Positions 37,701 to 46,863 of a DNA stretch of 64,000 nt are shown in pieces. The DNA lies in contig OU452235.1 in the NCBI GenBank assembly GCA_911728455.2, positions 12,510,634 to 12,574,633 on the forward strand. Reading direction: 5' to 3'. The DNA comes from Marthasterias glacialis (lineage: Eukaryota > Echinodermata > Asteroidea > Forcipulatida > Asteriidae). A program made the translations under genes and the position numbers. The notes below the pieces were generated by a model, which worked only from the letters and a program-made list of their open reading frames with translations, did no database searches and had not been told where the DNA came from. The number at the start of each line of letters is the position of its first letter. Positions within the stretch are counted from its first letter, which is position 1.

Positions 37701-38612
37701 AAGGTTGTAAGGCTGTCTGACCTTCTTCCGTGCAAACAACGTTTTGATCATAGAATTTTGAAAAAACAGTAGGCCTAGTTTGGGTTAGTAAGGATTGACC
37801 AGCAGAGCGAAGAGGACAAACAGGAATACAGCTAGAAGAAGTTCAAATATGGTCAGGAGATTTCAAAATGTCCATTTGCTTAAATGGTAAGCAGAGCCAT
37901 GAAATCGGGCCCCAATTGTGTCTGGTTCCCAAAGCAATAGGCTGTCTGCTCAACAGAAACTGTCCCGAGAGCCATTTGTACATGCTTAGACTTTTAGAGC
38001 AAAAGAACTTTCACTGAAAACTGAATTCTTTTATAATAATAAATAATAACAATAATACGCAGTTTTTATATAGCACTTTATCACACCCTATGGGCGTCTC
38101 AGAGCGCTCAGTATTTTTTCCTGCGAGGTATGATGAGTTACGTTTTTGAAGTATCAGACCTGTTCATTTACATAGCACCATGTAATGGTTCACAAGGTGC
38201 TGTGGTGCAATCTGCAGCCGATCAAACCAGGAACACCGGGGCGAACCCCTTCTCTTTGCGATAAGTGTCACTGGGTTCTTTTACGTGCATTACACAACAC
38301 ACGGGACCAACAGCTTTACGTCCCATCCGAAGGACAAAGCAATAATGGTTAAGTGTCTTGCTTAAGGACACAAGTGTCACGACCGGGACTCGAACCCACA
38401 CACTGCTGATCAGAAACACCAGAGCTTGGGTCCGGTGTACTTGTCCCCTCGGCCACGACACGCCACAAAGAGTTCAACAAAGAGTTATCAAACTGGTAAG
38501 GGGGTAAACTGTCTCACCATTCCTCGTGAAATGTGTGTCCACAGGGGCAAGCCATGACGACTGTCTCTCCTTCAAAGTGGTCATGGCAGATGATACAGCA
38601 AGCGTTTATCAT
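28528..38612 (-). CDS. TRAIP: TRAIP-like RING-type E3 ubiquitin ligase (nine coding exons)
   Basis: Coding exons in transcript order: 38612-38518, 36274-36145, 35582-35415, 34448-34354, 33571-33458, 32674-32587, 31724-31543, 30428-30215, 28704-28528. All junctions are AG/GT and all phases join, giving 1,263 nt and 420 residues (human TRAIP is 469). Residues 6-46 form a RING with ligands C6, C9, C24, H26, H29, C32, C43 and C46. Exons 3-7 encode a long heptad-rich coiled coil including LATYCVTLKR. Exon 8 has the SPAP...LDDT region and exon 9 a GYNGMGGHNTIFQ block, both matching conserved TRAIP segments in order. In the known family TRAIP is a nuclear ligase that ubiquitinates the replicative helicase at stalled or crosslinked forks. 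The usual C-terminal PCNA-binding PIP box is not seen; the frame stops shortly after the GMGG block. The assignment rests on recognised motif order, not on a search. Confidence 0.9.
28774..28959. mobile_element. hAT-like MITE with 11-bp perfect TIRs
   Basis: CAGCGGCGTAG and CTACGCCGCTG bound 186 bp. The flanks CTGGTAAC and GTGGTAAC agree at 7 of 8 bases, an 8-bp target duplication typical of hAT. It lies in the last TRAIP intron, next to the terminal exon. Confidence 0.75.
29532..30005. mobile_element. Foldback DNA element with AATAGACCGAT ends
   Basis: AATAGACCGATAAGCCCC on the left is mirrored by GGGGGGCTTAATGGATCGGT plus CTATT on the right. 474 bp, non-coding, in a TRAIP intron; an end fragment recurs near 34730. 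Confidence 0.65.
30215..30428 (-). CDS. TRAIP: TRAIP exon 8 (acidic, proline-rich linker)
   Basis: 214 nt. Reads SPAPCQFKRPQLSTPENGG, then IIDLDDTGSPF, then a Ser/Pro/Thr-rich stretch, ending LAHKNKK. The SPAP and D-L-D-x-T motifs match the region after the coiled coil in vertebrate TRAIP. Acceptor tccccag, donor GTATGT. Confidence 0.87.
30581..30815 (+). repeat. Minisatellite, about 20-bp unit (CATGACATCAACATTGAAT)
   Basis: Roughly eleven imperfect units with insertions of 2-5 bp, within a TRAIP intron. Confidence 0.85.
31087..31330 (+). mobile_element. tRNA-derived SINE
   Basis: Head GTGGCTAGTGCATAAAGCGC with B box GGTTCGATTCC, then GTGAGTAGAGTTGTGCGTTG and a body with GGATTTCCTCTATCGGG. 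In a TRAIP intron. Confidence 0.6.
31543..31724 (-). CDS. TRAIP: TRAIP exon 7 (end of coiled coil)
   Basis: 182 nt beginning VMAKALELERVQNQLKSTEE and ending ALTRLIMER, the position of the family's VDRLVLES. Acceptor ctag, donor GTAACT. An 18-base T run sits just past the exon in the downstream intron (about 31503-31520 on the plus strand). Confidence 0.88.
31925..32105 (+). mobile_element. Dispersed element family D (TRAIP intron copy)
   Basis: ACACGACGTCA, GCAGGAGCAGACGCTGGAAA, ACATGGCTG.ACCCAACATG and CCCGGGGTCACGCAACCTCT all recur in reverse order at 44945-45140. Confidence 0.65.
32406..32556. mobile_element. CAGGCCTG-ended MITE, copy 1
   Basis: Ends AGGCCTTGAATTT and CCAGGCCTG with an interior of GGCAC/AAGGC motifs shared with 36315-36543 and 36882-37058. 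Confidence 0.5.
32587..32674 (-). CDS. TRAIP: TRAIP exon 6 (coiled coil)
   Basis: 88 nt reading REFQANKLNRKKLKEELDQA, the equivalent of the family's SKLQTVYSELDQAK region. Acceptor tttcacag, donor GTAAGT. Confidence 0.88.
33458..33571 (-). CDS. TRAIP: TRAIP exon 5 (conserved LATYCVTLKR segment)
   Basis: 114 nt, phase 2 in and 2 out. Encodes EMVLTSSAEATESLLKEYG... and LATYCVTLKR, aligning by eye with the family's LAVYCVSLKKEYENL landmark. The donor GTTCCA is non-optimal. Confidence 0.85.
34086..34275. mobile_element. Foldback element family B, TRAIP intron copy
   Basis: CAATTTCATAAGCT to AGCTCTATGAAATTGGCCC with TACCAGTCAC, GGTAACCTTATTCTGGTAAG and TGTGCTTAGCTGC inside. Confidence 0.7.
34354..34448 (-). 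CDS. TRAIP: TRAIP exon 4 (coiled coil)
   Basis: 95 nt, phase 0 to 2, reading KQLSLLSYQIDEAKQAKKEA and onward, a basic/acidic heptad segment. Acceptor atttcag; donor GTTAAC is weak but keeps frame with exon 5. Confidence 0.82.
35055..35170 (+). mobile_element. tRNA-derived SINE head
   Basis: TGTCCCGGACGAGTGGTCAAG with GGGTTCGAGTCCCGGTC and CACTTGTGTCCTTAA; same family as 25325-25492. Confidence 0.65.
35415..35582 (-). CDS. TRAIP: TRAIP exon 3 (coiled coil)
   Basis: 168 nt, phase 0 at both ends, 56 residues rich in Leu, Lys, Glu and Gln (NELHTLQAELKKRD...). This is the first part of the coiled coil that mediates oligomerisation in the family. Confidence 0.88.
36145..36274 (-). CDS. TRAIP: TRAIP exon 2 (second half of RING)
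   Basis: Joins at phase 2 to complete C32, then reads LLTWLANSATCPQCRS with ligands C43 and C46, followed by IRLFFEV, the position of the family's INKLFFD stretch. 130 nt; donor GTCAGT. Confidence 0.9.
36315..36543. mobile_element. CAGGCCTG-ended MITE, copy 2
   Basis: CAGGCCTGGAAATTAAATT opens and AATTCGAGGCCTG closes. Interior GGGCAC repeats; no coding. Confidence 0.6.
36882..37058. mobile_element. CAGGCCTG-ended MITE, copy 3
   Basis: CAGGCCTGA opens and CAGGCCTG closes, with GGCAACGGAGGCAATTGCCT as an internal hairpin. Confidence 0.6.
37262..37870 (-). repeat. LINE reverse-transcriptase 3' end remnant
   Basis: Minus-strand frame RTKRPSPLLWNDLPLHIGEA then a THLF-type end (LLMTHLFESTFL, stop) is the standard C-terminus of CR1/Jockey/L2-like ORF2. 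Frames shift further upstream, so it is dead. In TRAIP intron 1. Confidence 0.65.
38035..38465 (-). mobile_element. Composite tRNA-derived SINE
   Basis: Reverse complement starts GTGTCGTGGCCGAGGGGACA, has GGGTTCGAGTCCCGGTCG, CACTTGTGTCCTTAAGCAAG, GGGACGTAAAGCTGTTGG and GCACGTAAAAGAACCC, and ends at a TATATAGCAC/TTATCACACC-type tail. The most complete SINE here. Confidence 0.75.
38518..38612 (-). CDS. TRAIP: TRAIP exon 1 (start and first half of RING)
   Basis: Begins at ATG 38612 (MINACCIICHDHF) just inside an acceptor (gctttcag) at about 38627, so the first coding exon is probably the second transcript exon. It carries RING ligands C6, C9, C24, H26 and H29 and ends in a GTGAGA donor at phase 2. 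The following intron is about 2.2 kb and full of mobile elements. Confidence 0.9.
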
Positions 38613-39231
38613 CGTGGTGAATCTTCCTGAAAGCTTCAATTAAATATTACCATCTGCAATATAATATGGAAAAAACAGACTGGTGACAAGGTCTTAAACG
38701 GCAGTTTTAAAACCAGCAGGGTCATGGCCATAGGATAAGGGACTGAGTCGGCGTTTAGCGTGACCGCCGAAGATGATTTTTGTTTTTATTTACAGCGACA
38801 ACAAGACAAAGGTCTTTAATGCTTGTTTAAGACCGAGTCACTTCTCTTTTATTCACATTCATAAATACCCCTTTTGTTAAAAAGCGTTACAGGAAAATCT
38901 GTAAAAGTACCTTCCAAACTGTCACTGGTGGGTAGGTGTCGGTTCAAAATGGGTGACGGCAGGAAACCGATGACCGTTCGATGCGATGTACATTGTACAT
39001 GTACTAAATGGCTAATAATAGTAGTTTTATAATGATTTTTGGAATGCAAGACTGCAAAGTCCCAGGATTTCAACAGATTATGAACTAGTATAGAGTGTCC
39101 TGTTAATAAAAGGTGGTCAGATGGTTTAACAAAATTTATTTAGTTTCTGTTTGCAAACTATGTATTTTACTGTTATCTGATCGAAAACCGGTTTCACCAG
39201 GATACACAAATCCGAGCAGTGCTGATTTATG

Positions 39232-39378
39232 TTTTTACACCACCGCAGCTATGGCCTCCGCATGCGCATGTGACACGACATGCGCTTCAGCGCACATATG
39301 TACCAATCCGCATGGAGGATTCAACTGTTCACAGTGCATTTGCGTGCGGCGGCCATTAGTTGTGGTGGTGTAAAAACC
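39232..39378. mobile_element. Foldback MITE (GTTTTTACACCACC ends)
   Basis: About 27-bp imperfect inverted ends, GTTTTTACACCACCGCAGCT to GTTGTGGTGGTGTAAAAAC, 147 bp, rich in GCATGCGC-type motifs. Confidence 0.65.
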
Positions 39379-39466
39379 CATGAACAAGCTGCTGATAAAC
39401 AAAACGCGCTGGTTGGCATGGACAGCCGAAACGTAGTAAAACATTATTGTCTTGTTGACAGACATT

Positions 39467-39687
39467 GTGACTAAGTAGACCCAGTAACTGGGGCGCTGTA
39501 CTCCTTTTTTGAGATTTTTGACATTATCTGTCGTACTACCAGTAGTACGACAGATAATGTCAAAAATCTCAAAAAACTCCTTTTTTGAGATTTTTGACAT
39601 TATCTGTCGTACTACGACAGATAATGTCAAAAATCTCAAAAAAGGAGTACAGCGCCCCAGTTACTGGGTCTAGCTCTAGTGACTAAG
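39467..39687. mobile_element. Nested four-arm palindrome bounded by 9-bp direct repeats
   Basis: The 44-nt arm ACTCCTTTTTTGAGATTTTT plus GACATTATCTGTCGTAC occurs as plus, minus, plus, minus, and the whole is enclosed by TAGACCCAGTAACTGGGGCG and its complement. GTGACTAAG flanks at 39467-39475 and 39679-39687. Confidence 0.85.
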
Positions 39688-40078
39688 CATATTCAACACT
39701 TTTGCAAACTTTCCATTTTAAAGAAAATACATCCCATTCCCATTGGCATTTGTATTTCCAATAAATTCGAAACAGTTTTTGAATATTTGCGTAACATTTT
39801 TGCAGACTGTGATTATCTGTTTTTGCTTTGCATTGATGGTTTCCCGTAGTTTCTCCATCTTGGTTGGCAAAGGGCTGTGACGTTGCAAAAGGTCTATGAA
39901 ATAATAAATATAAACTGTACCACAGCCATTGCCGCGCGCAAGACGAGTTCAACCGGCCTGTCTAGTCCGTTTCCCTTTTTTCTCTTTGACGTACGTTATC
40001 TGACCTTAGCCACAAGATACCCGACCCCGTTCAAAATTCCTTTAAAATCCTTGCAATAAACCAAAAGTAAACTTACGA

Positions 40079-40200
40079 TTTCCAGACTTTCATTCAAACA
40101 TGGCGCTGTGTACAGTATCCAGTGTACTTCTGAAGCAATCCGCTAGAGGGCGTCCTGCCTCCCTGCCTCCAAACCTACGGTAGCTGCAGTGTGACTTCCA
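40079..40200 (-). other. Candidate 5' UTR exon and promoter of the TRAIP gene
   Basis: On the minus strand a GTAAGT donor (40078-40073) follows a short block containing GCGCCATG and a stretch of mixed GC content, unlike the AT-rich surroundings. Splicing to the acceptor at about 38627 would give a leader ahead of the TRAIP start. The upstream limit is a guess. Confidence 0.4.
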
Positions 40201-40253
40201 CAATAATTATTGTACCATTATCCAATTTTTAATGATGGCTACAGTGCTCGTGA

Positions 40254-40282
40254 GCGGGGGGGGGGGGGGGGGGGGGGGGTTG
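40254..40282 (+). repeat. Long G homopolymer
   Basis: About 25 consecutive G after GTGAGC. Similar tracts lie at 1380, 9954, 10186, 13733, 26499, 47117 and 59390. Confidence 0.9.
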
Positions 40283-41240
40283 AGGGTGAGGGGAGGGTGC
40301 CTCAAATCAATTTATTCACTAGTACGCTTTGCTTAAACGCGAATAAATTATTTTCTAACACGCATGCGCACCTGAAAGGAACATTAATACACAACTCATT
40401 GTAGGAAATTCTCTTTACCGCAGCAGCGCATAACCTTTTCCAAAAATGACAACAGCACCTGTTCAGAATTCTTCTGCTTCTTGAGAAAGTATATTTTAAG
40501 TGGGCTTAATAAATAACACATGTTTCAGTGACCATCGACTGCAAATTATTCTTTGAATCCAACCCAGTGTAGCTCTCCCTTTCGGAAGAAGTAAGGCTAA
40601 GGCTTGGACTGACGAAAATGTCATGATTTTGTAATCAATACTAGTTATTTAATAGTTTTTTATTTTAAAGGTCGCAAACTTTCGAATCTTCCAACAACAA
40701 TCCAAACATTTATTGCAAATCATAAAATATAAGAAAACTTTGATTGAATCCATTTGATCATGGAGGTCCGTGATTTGATCACTTAGATTTTTATTTTAAA
40801 AGGACGCAAACTGTTTTCAATCTTACAACACAATCCAAACATTTAGTGTACATCATAGAATTATACTAAGTTTGATTGTATTCATTTGATCACAAAAAAA
40901 ATGTTATTTCGACTTTTTCATACAAGCATAAATAAGAAATATAAATCCCGTTACTCCTGTCTGTTCTGTTATTTAATTCTTACAAAGTAAGCTGTTTAAC
41001 TTTAAAAATCAATAATTTTATTTCATATAGTTCTTTTTGTAATTTAATTTTAAAATTATTATTTTTTTTACAAAATGTGTAAAGAAAAATGTACACTGTT
41101 TTACAACAATTGCATAAAACACAGTAAACTTATCACTATTAGATAATTATTACATAATAAGGTACAATTCAAACACTAACTCCCAATGTGCTGAACTATT
41201 ATTTATTTATTCATTCATTTATTTGCATCAAAATGCCCTG

Positions 41241-41395
41241 GCTAATTCGTTCGAACGGATTCGTTCGAACGGATTGCTCATTCGTTCGAAAGGATTGCTA
41301 ACGTTCGTTCGAACGGATGACTAATTCGTTCGAAAGGATTGTTTACTCGTTCGAACGAATTGCTAATTCGTTCGAACGGATTAGCCCTTGTAATT
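41241..41395 (+). repeat. Minisatellite of TTCGTTCGAACGGATT units
   Basis: About seven units of 16-25 bp, each centred on the palindrome TTCGAA within CGTTCGAACG. Located 170-320 bp past the transporter stop, likely in its 3' UTR. Confidence 0.85.
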
Positions 41396-41563
41396 TTTTC
41401 TAACGACTTTCCGTTCCCAGGCTTCGTAAACATCATACTTAAAAGTAAAACATTTTAAGTAAAAATATACTTGGAAGTGAATATATATAATATTATATTA
41501 AATAATACTTACAAATTATGGTTATACTGTCATAGTAATGTTTTGTTAAGAACTATACCGATA

Positions 41564-41787
41564 CTACATATGGGTCTTAACATCAATTTGATTCTCATCT
41601 TCTTCACGCTGCGTTGGTTTTGATACATGATCCTTGTCCGTTGTCCCCTCTCTCTCCTTAAAGTCGATCCCTGGTTCGAGTTTTCGTAGCAGAGGGAGCA
41701 AGGTTGTGAGAAGGAAGCAGAAGAAGAAGACCCCTGCGATGATGTAAAACGTAACCTCGTAGCTCCCGGTGGCATCGTATATGGCCC
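41564..41787 (-). CDS. MCT-like transporter exon 4 (TM12 and tail)
   Basis: 224 nt. AIYDATGSYEVTFYIIAG leads into a Phe-rich TM12 and a charged tail ending VKTHM then TAG. Plus-strand TTTATT motifs at 41203-41212 are minus-strand AATAAA candidates, which would place the TTCGTTCGAACG minisatellite inside the 3' UTR. Confidence 0.87.
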
Positions 41788-44700
41788 CTGGCAAAATTAA
41801 TGACATAATCAATACGACTCGTTTATACAGGTCATTCATAACACACACTGTTGGGCCTATCTCACTTTATTTACCTTGAAGTGCGCTGCTGCCTGTAAAG
41901 TGTCTCTAAATGTCATATCGCTATCAAATAGCAAATTTATAACTGTTGCTTACAACTGATTTTAAGAAAAACTTTTTTGACGGTAACCGTTTGTTGTTAA
42001 GTAATTTTGTCTTCGCAAATAACAGCTTCATAAAGCCTAGCTCTGGTCCTGTCAATTTTAATGAAAAATTCAAACGAAGGCGGTTTTTATATTGTTCATT
42101 GAAATGAGGATGGGAGTGTGGGACTTTTGAGGACGCTAGGTGGCAGCAGACTAATATCAGGTATATCCACTGTGCGCATGCTCATGACCACGTAAACAAT
42201 GACAATAATTACCTGGCAAGTCTGCTGCCGCTTATCGTTCCAAAGTCTAGTTTACTCTTCTAAAAAGATATTACTTCCTTTCAATTATTTTTCTGTAAAT
42301 TACAATCAATGTTGATGTTGTTTGTATTTTATACCTATATTTATATTGTTTTATTCATTGACATATACCTGTATTTTGGGTCTTTCTTTAAATGGTGGAT
42401 ATGTTCTATTTTGTAACTTAATTCTTATCAAAGTTATATAGATATTATGTTTTCTATTTTATCGTTTTGCTCGTGATTTAAGTTTAAAAACCCTCTATGT
42501 TGTGTATTTACAAATTGTATTTGTATATTTCATTTTCGTCCAAACATTTTTACTTGATTATTAAATAATGATTTTTTTATTTTACAGCCAAAAATGACAA
42601 CTGCCATATTATGACGTATATCAATCGTATATCAATAGTTATCTCATCTGCTCACTTTTAAACTGTTTGTAGTCTTTCTAATTATTGTTCTCAGGGCCCC
42701 GTGGGGGCCACATTTTTTTGTAAACGGGTTACCCTGATGAATAAAGATAACAAATCAATAAGTCAATAAATAAATACCTGCAAAAATTGGTCCAAACAGA
42801 TCTCCAACACCTCCAAACACTTGATAGAAGCCAATAGCAGATCCCATGTTTTCGGCACCAACAAGACGTCTCGTCATCACGATACAAGTTGTACTCACCG
42901 TCCCGATGCTGAACGCCAGCGTGCTGACAGACAAGGCGAAGAAGGCGTAGCTGTTGAACTGCCCCAGAAGGACAGCACCGCTGGCGAGGAGCATGGCGAA
43001 TGAGTAAGCCAATCTAGGAGGGACCTTGTAGATAATGATGCTGGAAAGCAGACGCCCAATTAAATTGGCAATCCCATAGATTGATATCAAAAAAGACGCA
43101 CTACCCTCGTCTACATCTACGCTTATCGCACGTGGTATAATGAACAGCATATACGAAGAAAACGGTGAAATGAAGACCATGTGAACAAAAGCTAGCAGCA
43201 TGAAACGATAACTTCTAGTCAAAATGTTTAGTCGAAATATTGAGAAAACACGGGCTGGAAATGTCCAAATTCGTTCGTAATCCAATCGCGAAGACGATGA
43301 TTCTACCTGCAGATCAACTGTTGACTCTTTACTCACTTCATCGGGCAATTGATGTTGTGTTTTCAATTTACACCGGAATGCAAAGTTTGCCCCGTGTTGA
43401 GATCGTTCGTTACGGCGACTTGGGGGACGGAGAAGTGCAGCACACACGCACACATTTGCCACTATGGCACTGGTTATGAGCAGGGTCCCTCGCCATCCGT
43501 AGGCGGAAAGCAACCACTGCATGATGGTTGGGAAAGAGAAGAATCCAATTGCGTTACCTGTGCTGGCTAGTCCATTTGCTAAGGAATAATGCCTCGTGAA
43601 GTAATGCGTGACGGCAACTGTAGCTCCAGACCAAACCCAGGAAGATCCTAAACCTGCAAATAAAATACAATTTTGGTAAATATTACAAATAATAATAACA
43701 ATAATAATAATAAGCATTTATGAAATCATATCTATTCCTGTGGAGTATGCAGCACCAGTCCCGAGCAAAACGGATCATTTATAGTTGTTGATTCATTCAT
43801 GTCAACCTACATCACCACCCCAGTATGTAGCAATTTACTCCTGGGTGATTAGAAGCAACGATGGTTATTATTATTATTATTTTTTAACGTGGGGGATTTG
43901 AACCTGAAGCACACTCCGACAACTCGGCCGTTAGAACCATCAAGTCCGACTGTCATGTACTCAAAGTGGCCACAAATGCCACGATCGGTATATATTCTAG
44001 CCGATAAACCTGGCTGGGTGTGGATACTTGATGCTGGACTAGTTAACTCTTCTAAAAGCCAAAGTCGTATTGAGCTATGAGTATTTGAGTATTTGAGTAT
44101 AAATATGACATATCAGTACACTCTAAAAAAAAAACCGGGTCAGAATTGACCCGGATTCCGGGTCCCAGGGGGCCTGATCCATTTCTGGGTCAGGCTGACC
44201 CGGAAACCGGTTAAGAGTGGGATTTTAGCTCAGATTCTGAGGTCATTCTCAGAGGTCATACTATTCCAGAAATGGGTCAGGCCCCGCGGGACCTGAAATC
44301 CGGGTCCATTCTGACCCTGGAGTCTTTTTAGAGTGTAGGTGGGCCGGTGAGGTCGGTGTTTCATTGTGGAAACAAATTATACAAATAACACTGAAACGGT
44401 TGCAAGGTTAGTGCAACATTTAATTTCACACTGTTTAGTTGGTTCCTGAGCTTTATAAAAGTTTCTCAAATTTACAAATATTACCAATAAAGAAACCTGT
44501 GATGTACATCTGGTAGATTGTCTGACAGTGGGAGCTGGCAATCATCCCAGTAACTTGCGTGACTCCTCCCAGCATAGCTGTGAAGCGACAGCCATATCGA
44601 TTACACAAGACACCGCCAAATGCACCTAAAATTGACCAAAATCAAAGAAGTTACAAATACTTCACAATAAGAAATTAAAGTAAGCTGGTGTTAGTTTCAA

Positions 44701-45567
44701 ACCTTCTCCACATACCGGGACCTAATGCGATGTAAGATTCAAAACGGGTCCACAGTTGTGTTCGGCATGTTCAGTCGAGAAGTGAGTGCGTAACTTCGAG
44801 TGCTAGTAATTTGGAAGTCATAGAGTATGCGTACTTCGCTATATAGCCGAGTACAAGTACGGTACACAACCTTAAAAACGGTACTCGAGCTTGAATACGA
44901 GTACTGAGTACAAGTACTACAACCTGTTAGCGGGCGCCCCAGTAAACGGTCCTTTTCTACTGTTCTCATAGGGAGAGGTTGTGTGACACCGGGAAAAGTT
45001 AATTTCGCAGCCATGTTGGGTACAGCCATGGACAAACTCAATGGCTGGCACATAGTCTGCTGAATTATTTCCAGCGTCTGCTGGTGCTTGCAGTATTAGA
45101 AAAAGGTCTCAGATGACGTCATGTGTGAAACTTCTCTAATTTTAATAGAAAAGTCTCAAAAGTCCCCCATTAATAATGTATGCAAAAGTACACTCGTTGG
45201 AAGTTTGAAGCTTCAACCAAAAGAACTTTTGTAGATGATAGTTTGGTCTTCATTTGGTTTCATTTACAAGATGTGGTCATAGTCTTATAAACTCCTCAAC
45301 GTTACACGACAATGGCGTACGATCGTCGGCATGAAGACGGACAACGAAACACAGACAGCGTCATATGATTTCATACTCACATCCGAAGAAGGATGAAGAT
45401 GTCATGATGCTGATGATTGCCCCAGTCTGTGCAGCGGTGCCCATGAAAGCGTTCTGCAGACTGCTGTAGAGAACCACTGCACACCGCGTAAAGCCAGTCT
45501 GCAGCAAGCAAACCAAGTGCGACGCGACGATGATCACTACCCCCCAGCCTCGCCATTCAGAGTGCAT
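41564..45567 (-). CDS. SLC16/monocarboxylate-transporter-like MFS protein (four coding exons)
   Basis: Exons in transcript order: 45567-45381, 44625-44485, 43653-42778, 41787-41564; 1,428 nt, 475 residues, all phases compatible. The N-terminus WRGWGVVIIVASHLV matches the family's GGWGWVV start of TM1. Residues about 127-146, YFTRHYSLANGLASTGNAIG, match the TM5 signature YFxKRxxLAxGxAxAG. A hydrophilic central loop (about residues 180-240) separates two blocks of six predicted membrane helices, and the exon 3/4 junction reads GPIFAGAIYDATGSYEVTFY, typical of TM11-12 in MCTs. Members move monocarboxylates, creatine or aromatic amino acids across the plasma membrane; the substrate here is unknown. 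The cytoplasmic tail is short and acidic. An acceptor at about 45597 suggests a 5' UTR exon upstream. Confidence 0.9.
42122..42247. mobile_element. Short foldback MITE (GACTTTTGAGGACGCTAGGT ends)
   Basis: AGGTGGCAGCAGACT is mirrored by AGTCTGCTGCCGCTT, outer ends GACTTT and AAAGTC; 126 bp. A half copy lies at 5484-5530. Confidence 0.7.
42300..42772 (+). repeat. LINE 3' UTR and tail
   Basis: T-rich sequence ending GGGCCCCGTGGGGGCC hairpin, GTAAACGGGTTACCCTGATG, AATAAAGATAA and an AATA tail, the look of a CR1/L2-type 3' end. It lies in the last transporter intron, opposite strand. Confidence 0.5.
42778..43653 (-). CDS. MCT-like transporter exon 3 (TM4-TM11)
   Basis: 876 nt. Carries the TM5 signature, the central loop with Arg/Ser-rich and acidic stretches, and TM7-TM11 including ISIYGIANLIGRLLSSIII and the FYQVFGGVGDLFGPIFAG run typical of MCT TM10-11. 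Acceptor atttgcag, donor GTATTT. Confidence 0.9.
43686..43712 (+). repeat. AAT microsatellite
   Basis: AATAATAATAACAATAATAA-type run just upstream of transporter exon 3 on the minus strand. Confidence 0.8.
44117..44337. mobile_element. MITE with ACACTCTAAAAA ends and TA flanks
   Basis: TACACTCTAAAAAA and TTTTTAGAGTGTA bound it; inside, CCGGGTCAGAATTGACCCGG and GTCCATTCTGACCC are further inverted arms. 221 bp, TA target site. Confidence 0.75.
44485..44625 (-). CDS. MCT-like transporter exon 2 (TM2-TM4)
   Basis: 141 nt, phase 1 to 1. Reads AFGGVLCNRYGCRFTAMLGG, where the NRYGCR loop is the MFS cytoplasmic loop 2-3 motif region, then ends ITGFFIG. Donor GTAATA. Confidence 0.88.
44945..45140 (-). 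mobile_element. Dispersed element family D (transporter intron copy)
   Basis: Inverted relative to 31925-32105; shares AGAGGTTG.GTGAC.CCGGGAAAAGTT, GCAGCCATGTTGGG and CCAGCGTCTGCT. Confidence 0.65.
45381..45567 (-). CDS. MCT-like transporter exon 1 (TM1-TM2)
   Basis: ATG at 45567 followed by HSEWRGWGVVIIVA. The frame stays open upstream to an acceptor near 45597, so a slightly longer N-terminus is possible, but this ATG places TM1 correctly. Ends in a GTGAGT donor at phase 1. Confidence 0.85.
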
Positions 45568-46311
45568 ATTGAGGTTTGTGAGCTTCAGCTCAACCCTATA
45601 ATGAATTCAAGTAAGAAGGGACAAAAAATAAAGGTGTATGTAGAAAATGACATGATTGTATAGTTCATGTGATATAACGAACTCCAAATGTGCTTATACC
45701 ATAATTACCTGAAATATGTCTGACTTAACGGAGGAAGGGCATATAGGTTAAGGCTCTAGGGCCTTTTTCTAGGCACACACTAGAAGTATTTTTCCCAGTA
45801 ACAAAAGGCTTTAAAGCAATAAAATGGTCCCTGACAAAACACAATGGCAGAATGGTATTACAGTTACAGTTTGTAATAAACCATACTAATAACAATAATA
45901 ATAGTAATAATTTTATTATTAATTTGTGTTGCTAGAATTACCCCCCAAAGACATGTTTTCCCATTCCCAAGCAGAATTTAACCATCCTATGATATGACTT
46001 ATGAATGGCCGCAAACTGATTAAACGTTCACGCTCAAAAACACTCTTTTGCACATTACTGGATGCTCACGCCCTTTCTCCAGTAACTTTTCGTTTACGTC
46101 CTTATTCCGGGCACGCAACGCAGTTGGATGGTGGGAATCGAACCGGATCTACACACTTAGACACATGGGAATAAGTACTTCTACGACCACGTAACAGGGC
46201 ATACTCCAAACGAGCGTGTTTACGCCGCATCGTGACTTAATTGTATTCGTTGTAAAAAACTATGCTCTTTCAAAAGGTAGAATACAGAAATGGTATTCAC
46301 CCATTTAAAAA

Positions 46312-46545
46312 AAACTTATCATCAGTCTGAAAGCTTATTATGAAGTTCATATCCAGTACCAATCTTCCTTAATAGAAACATTTCTGTCTGAGATACTGTC
46401 AAAGTCGACAAAAAAGAATTTGGAGACCCCGATTTAAAATGTCGGTTGTGACAATCGAAATTCCGGACAATGTGTTTACGTACTGAAAAGTGTGCATGGG
46501 TTTCCACTGTTTTATTCTCACTCAAACGACGGATTGAGCTAGGCA
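46312..46545 (-). repeat. Dispersed repeat family A, inverted copy
   Basis: Third near full-length copy, in the spacer upstream of the transporter gene; shares the CGACTTTGACAGTAT and AAGCTTTCAGACTGAT landmarks. Confidence 0.75.
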
Positions 46546-46863
46546 TAGGCAAAATGTTAGATTACATGCAATGTTGTAGTTCAAATGGGATTCAATTCAA
46601 GTTTCCGATGGACCTTGACCATGGATGAACCGTCGTGAGTTTATAGTACAGCAAGCCGAAAGAATAATATTAAATTCGTGAAAAACTTTGATTCGTCGTA
46701 GGCCTACAACCAAAGCCCACAGAACCAAGTCTTCAAAATTGTTTTATTGAAAATTAAATACTTTAGCTAAATAGCTAAAGCATGTGGCTCTTAATTAGCA
46801 TAATAATGTTAATTAGCATAATAATTTTAACGACCCATCCACTATATGTACACACTTCCAGCT

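Noticed and set aside
39235..39639. 134-codon minus-strand frame
   Set aside because: Runs through the MITE and the palindrome; repeat artefact.
41241..41395. CRISPR-like array
   Set aside because: Units are short, imperfect and without unique spacers; eukaryotic minisatellite.
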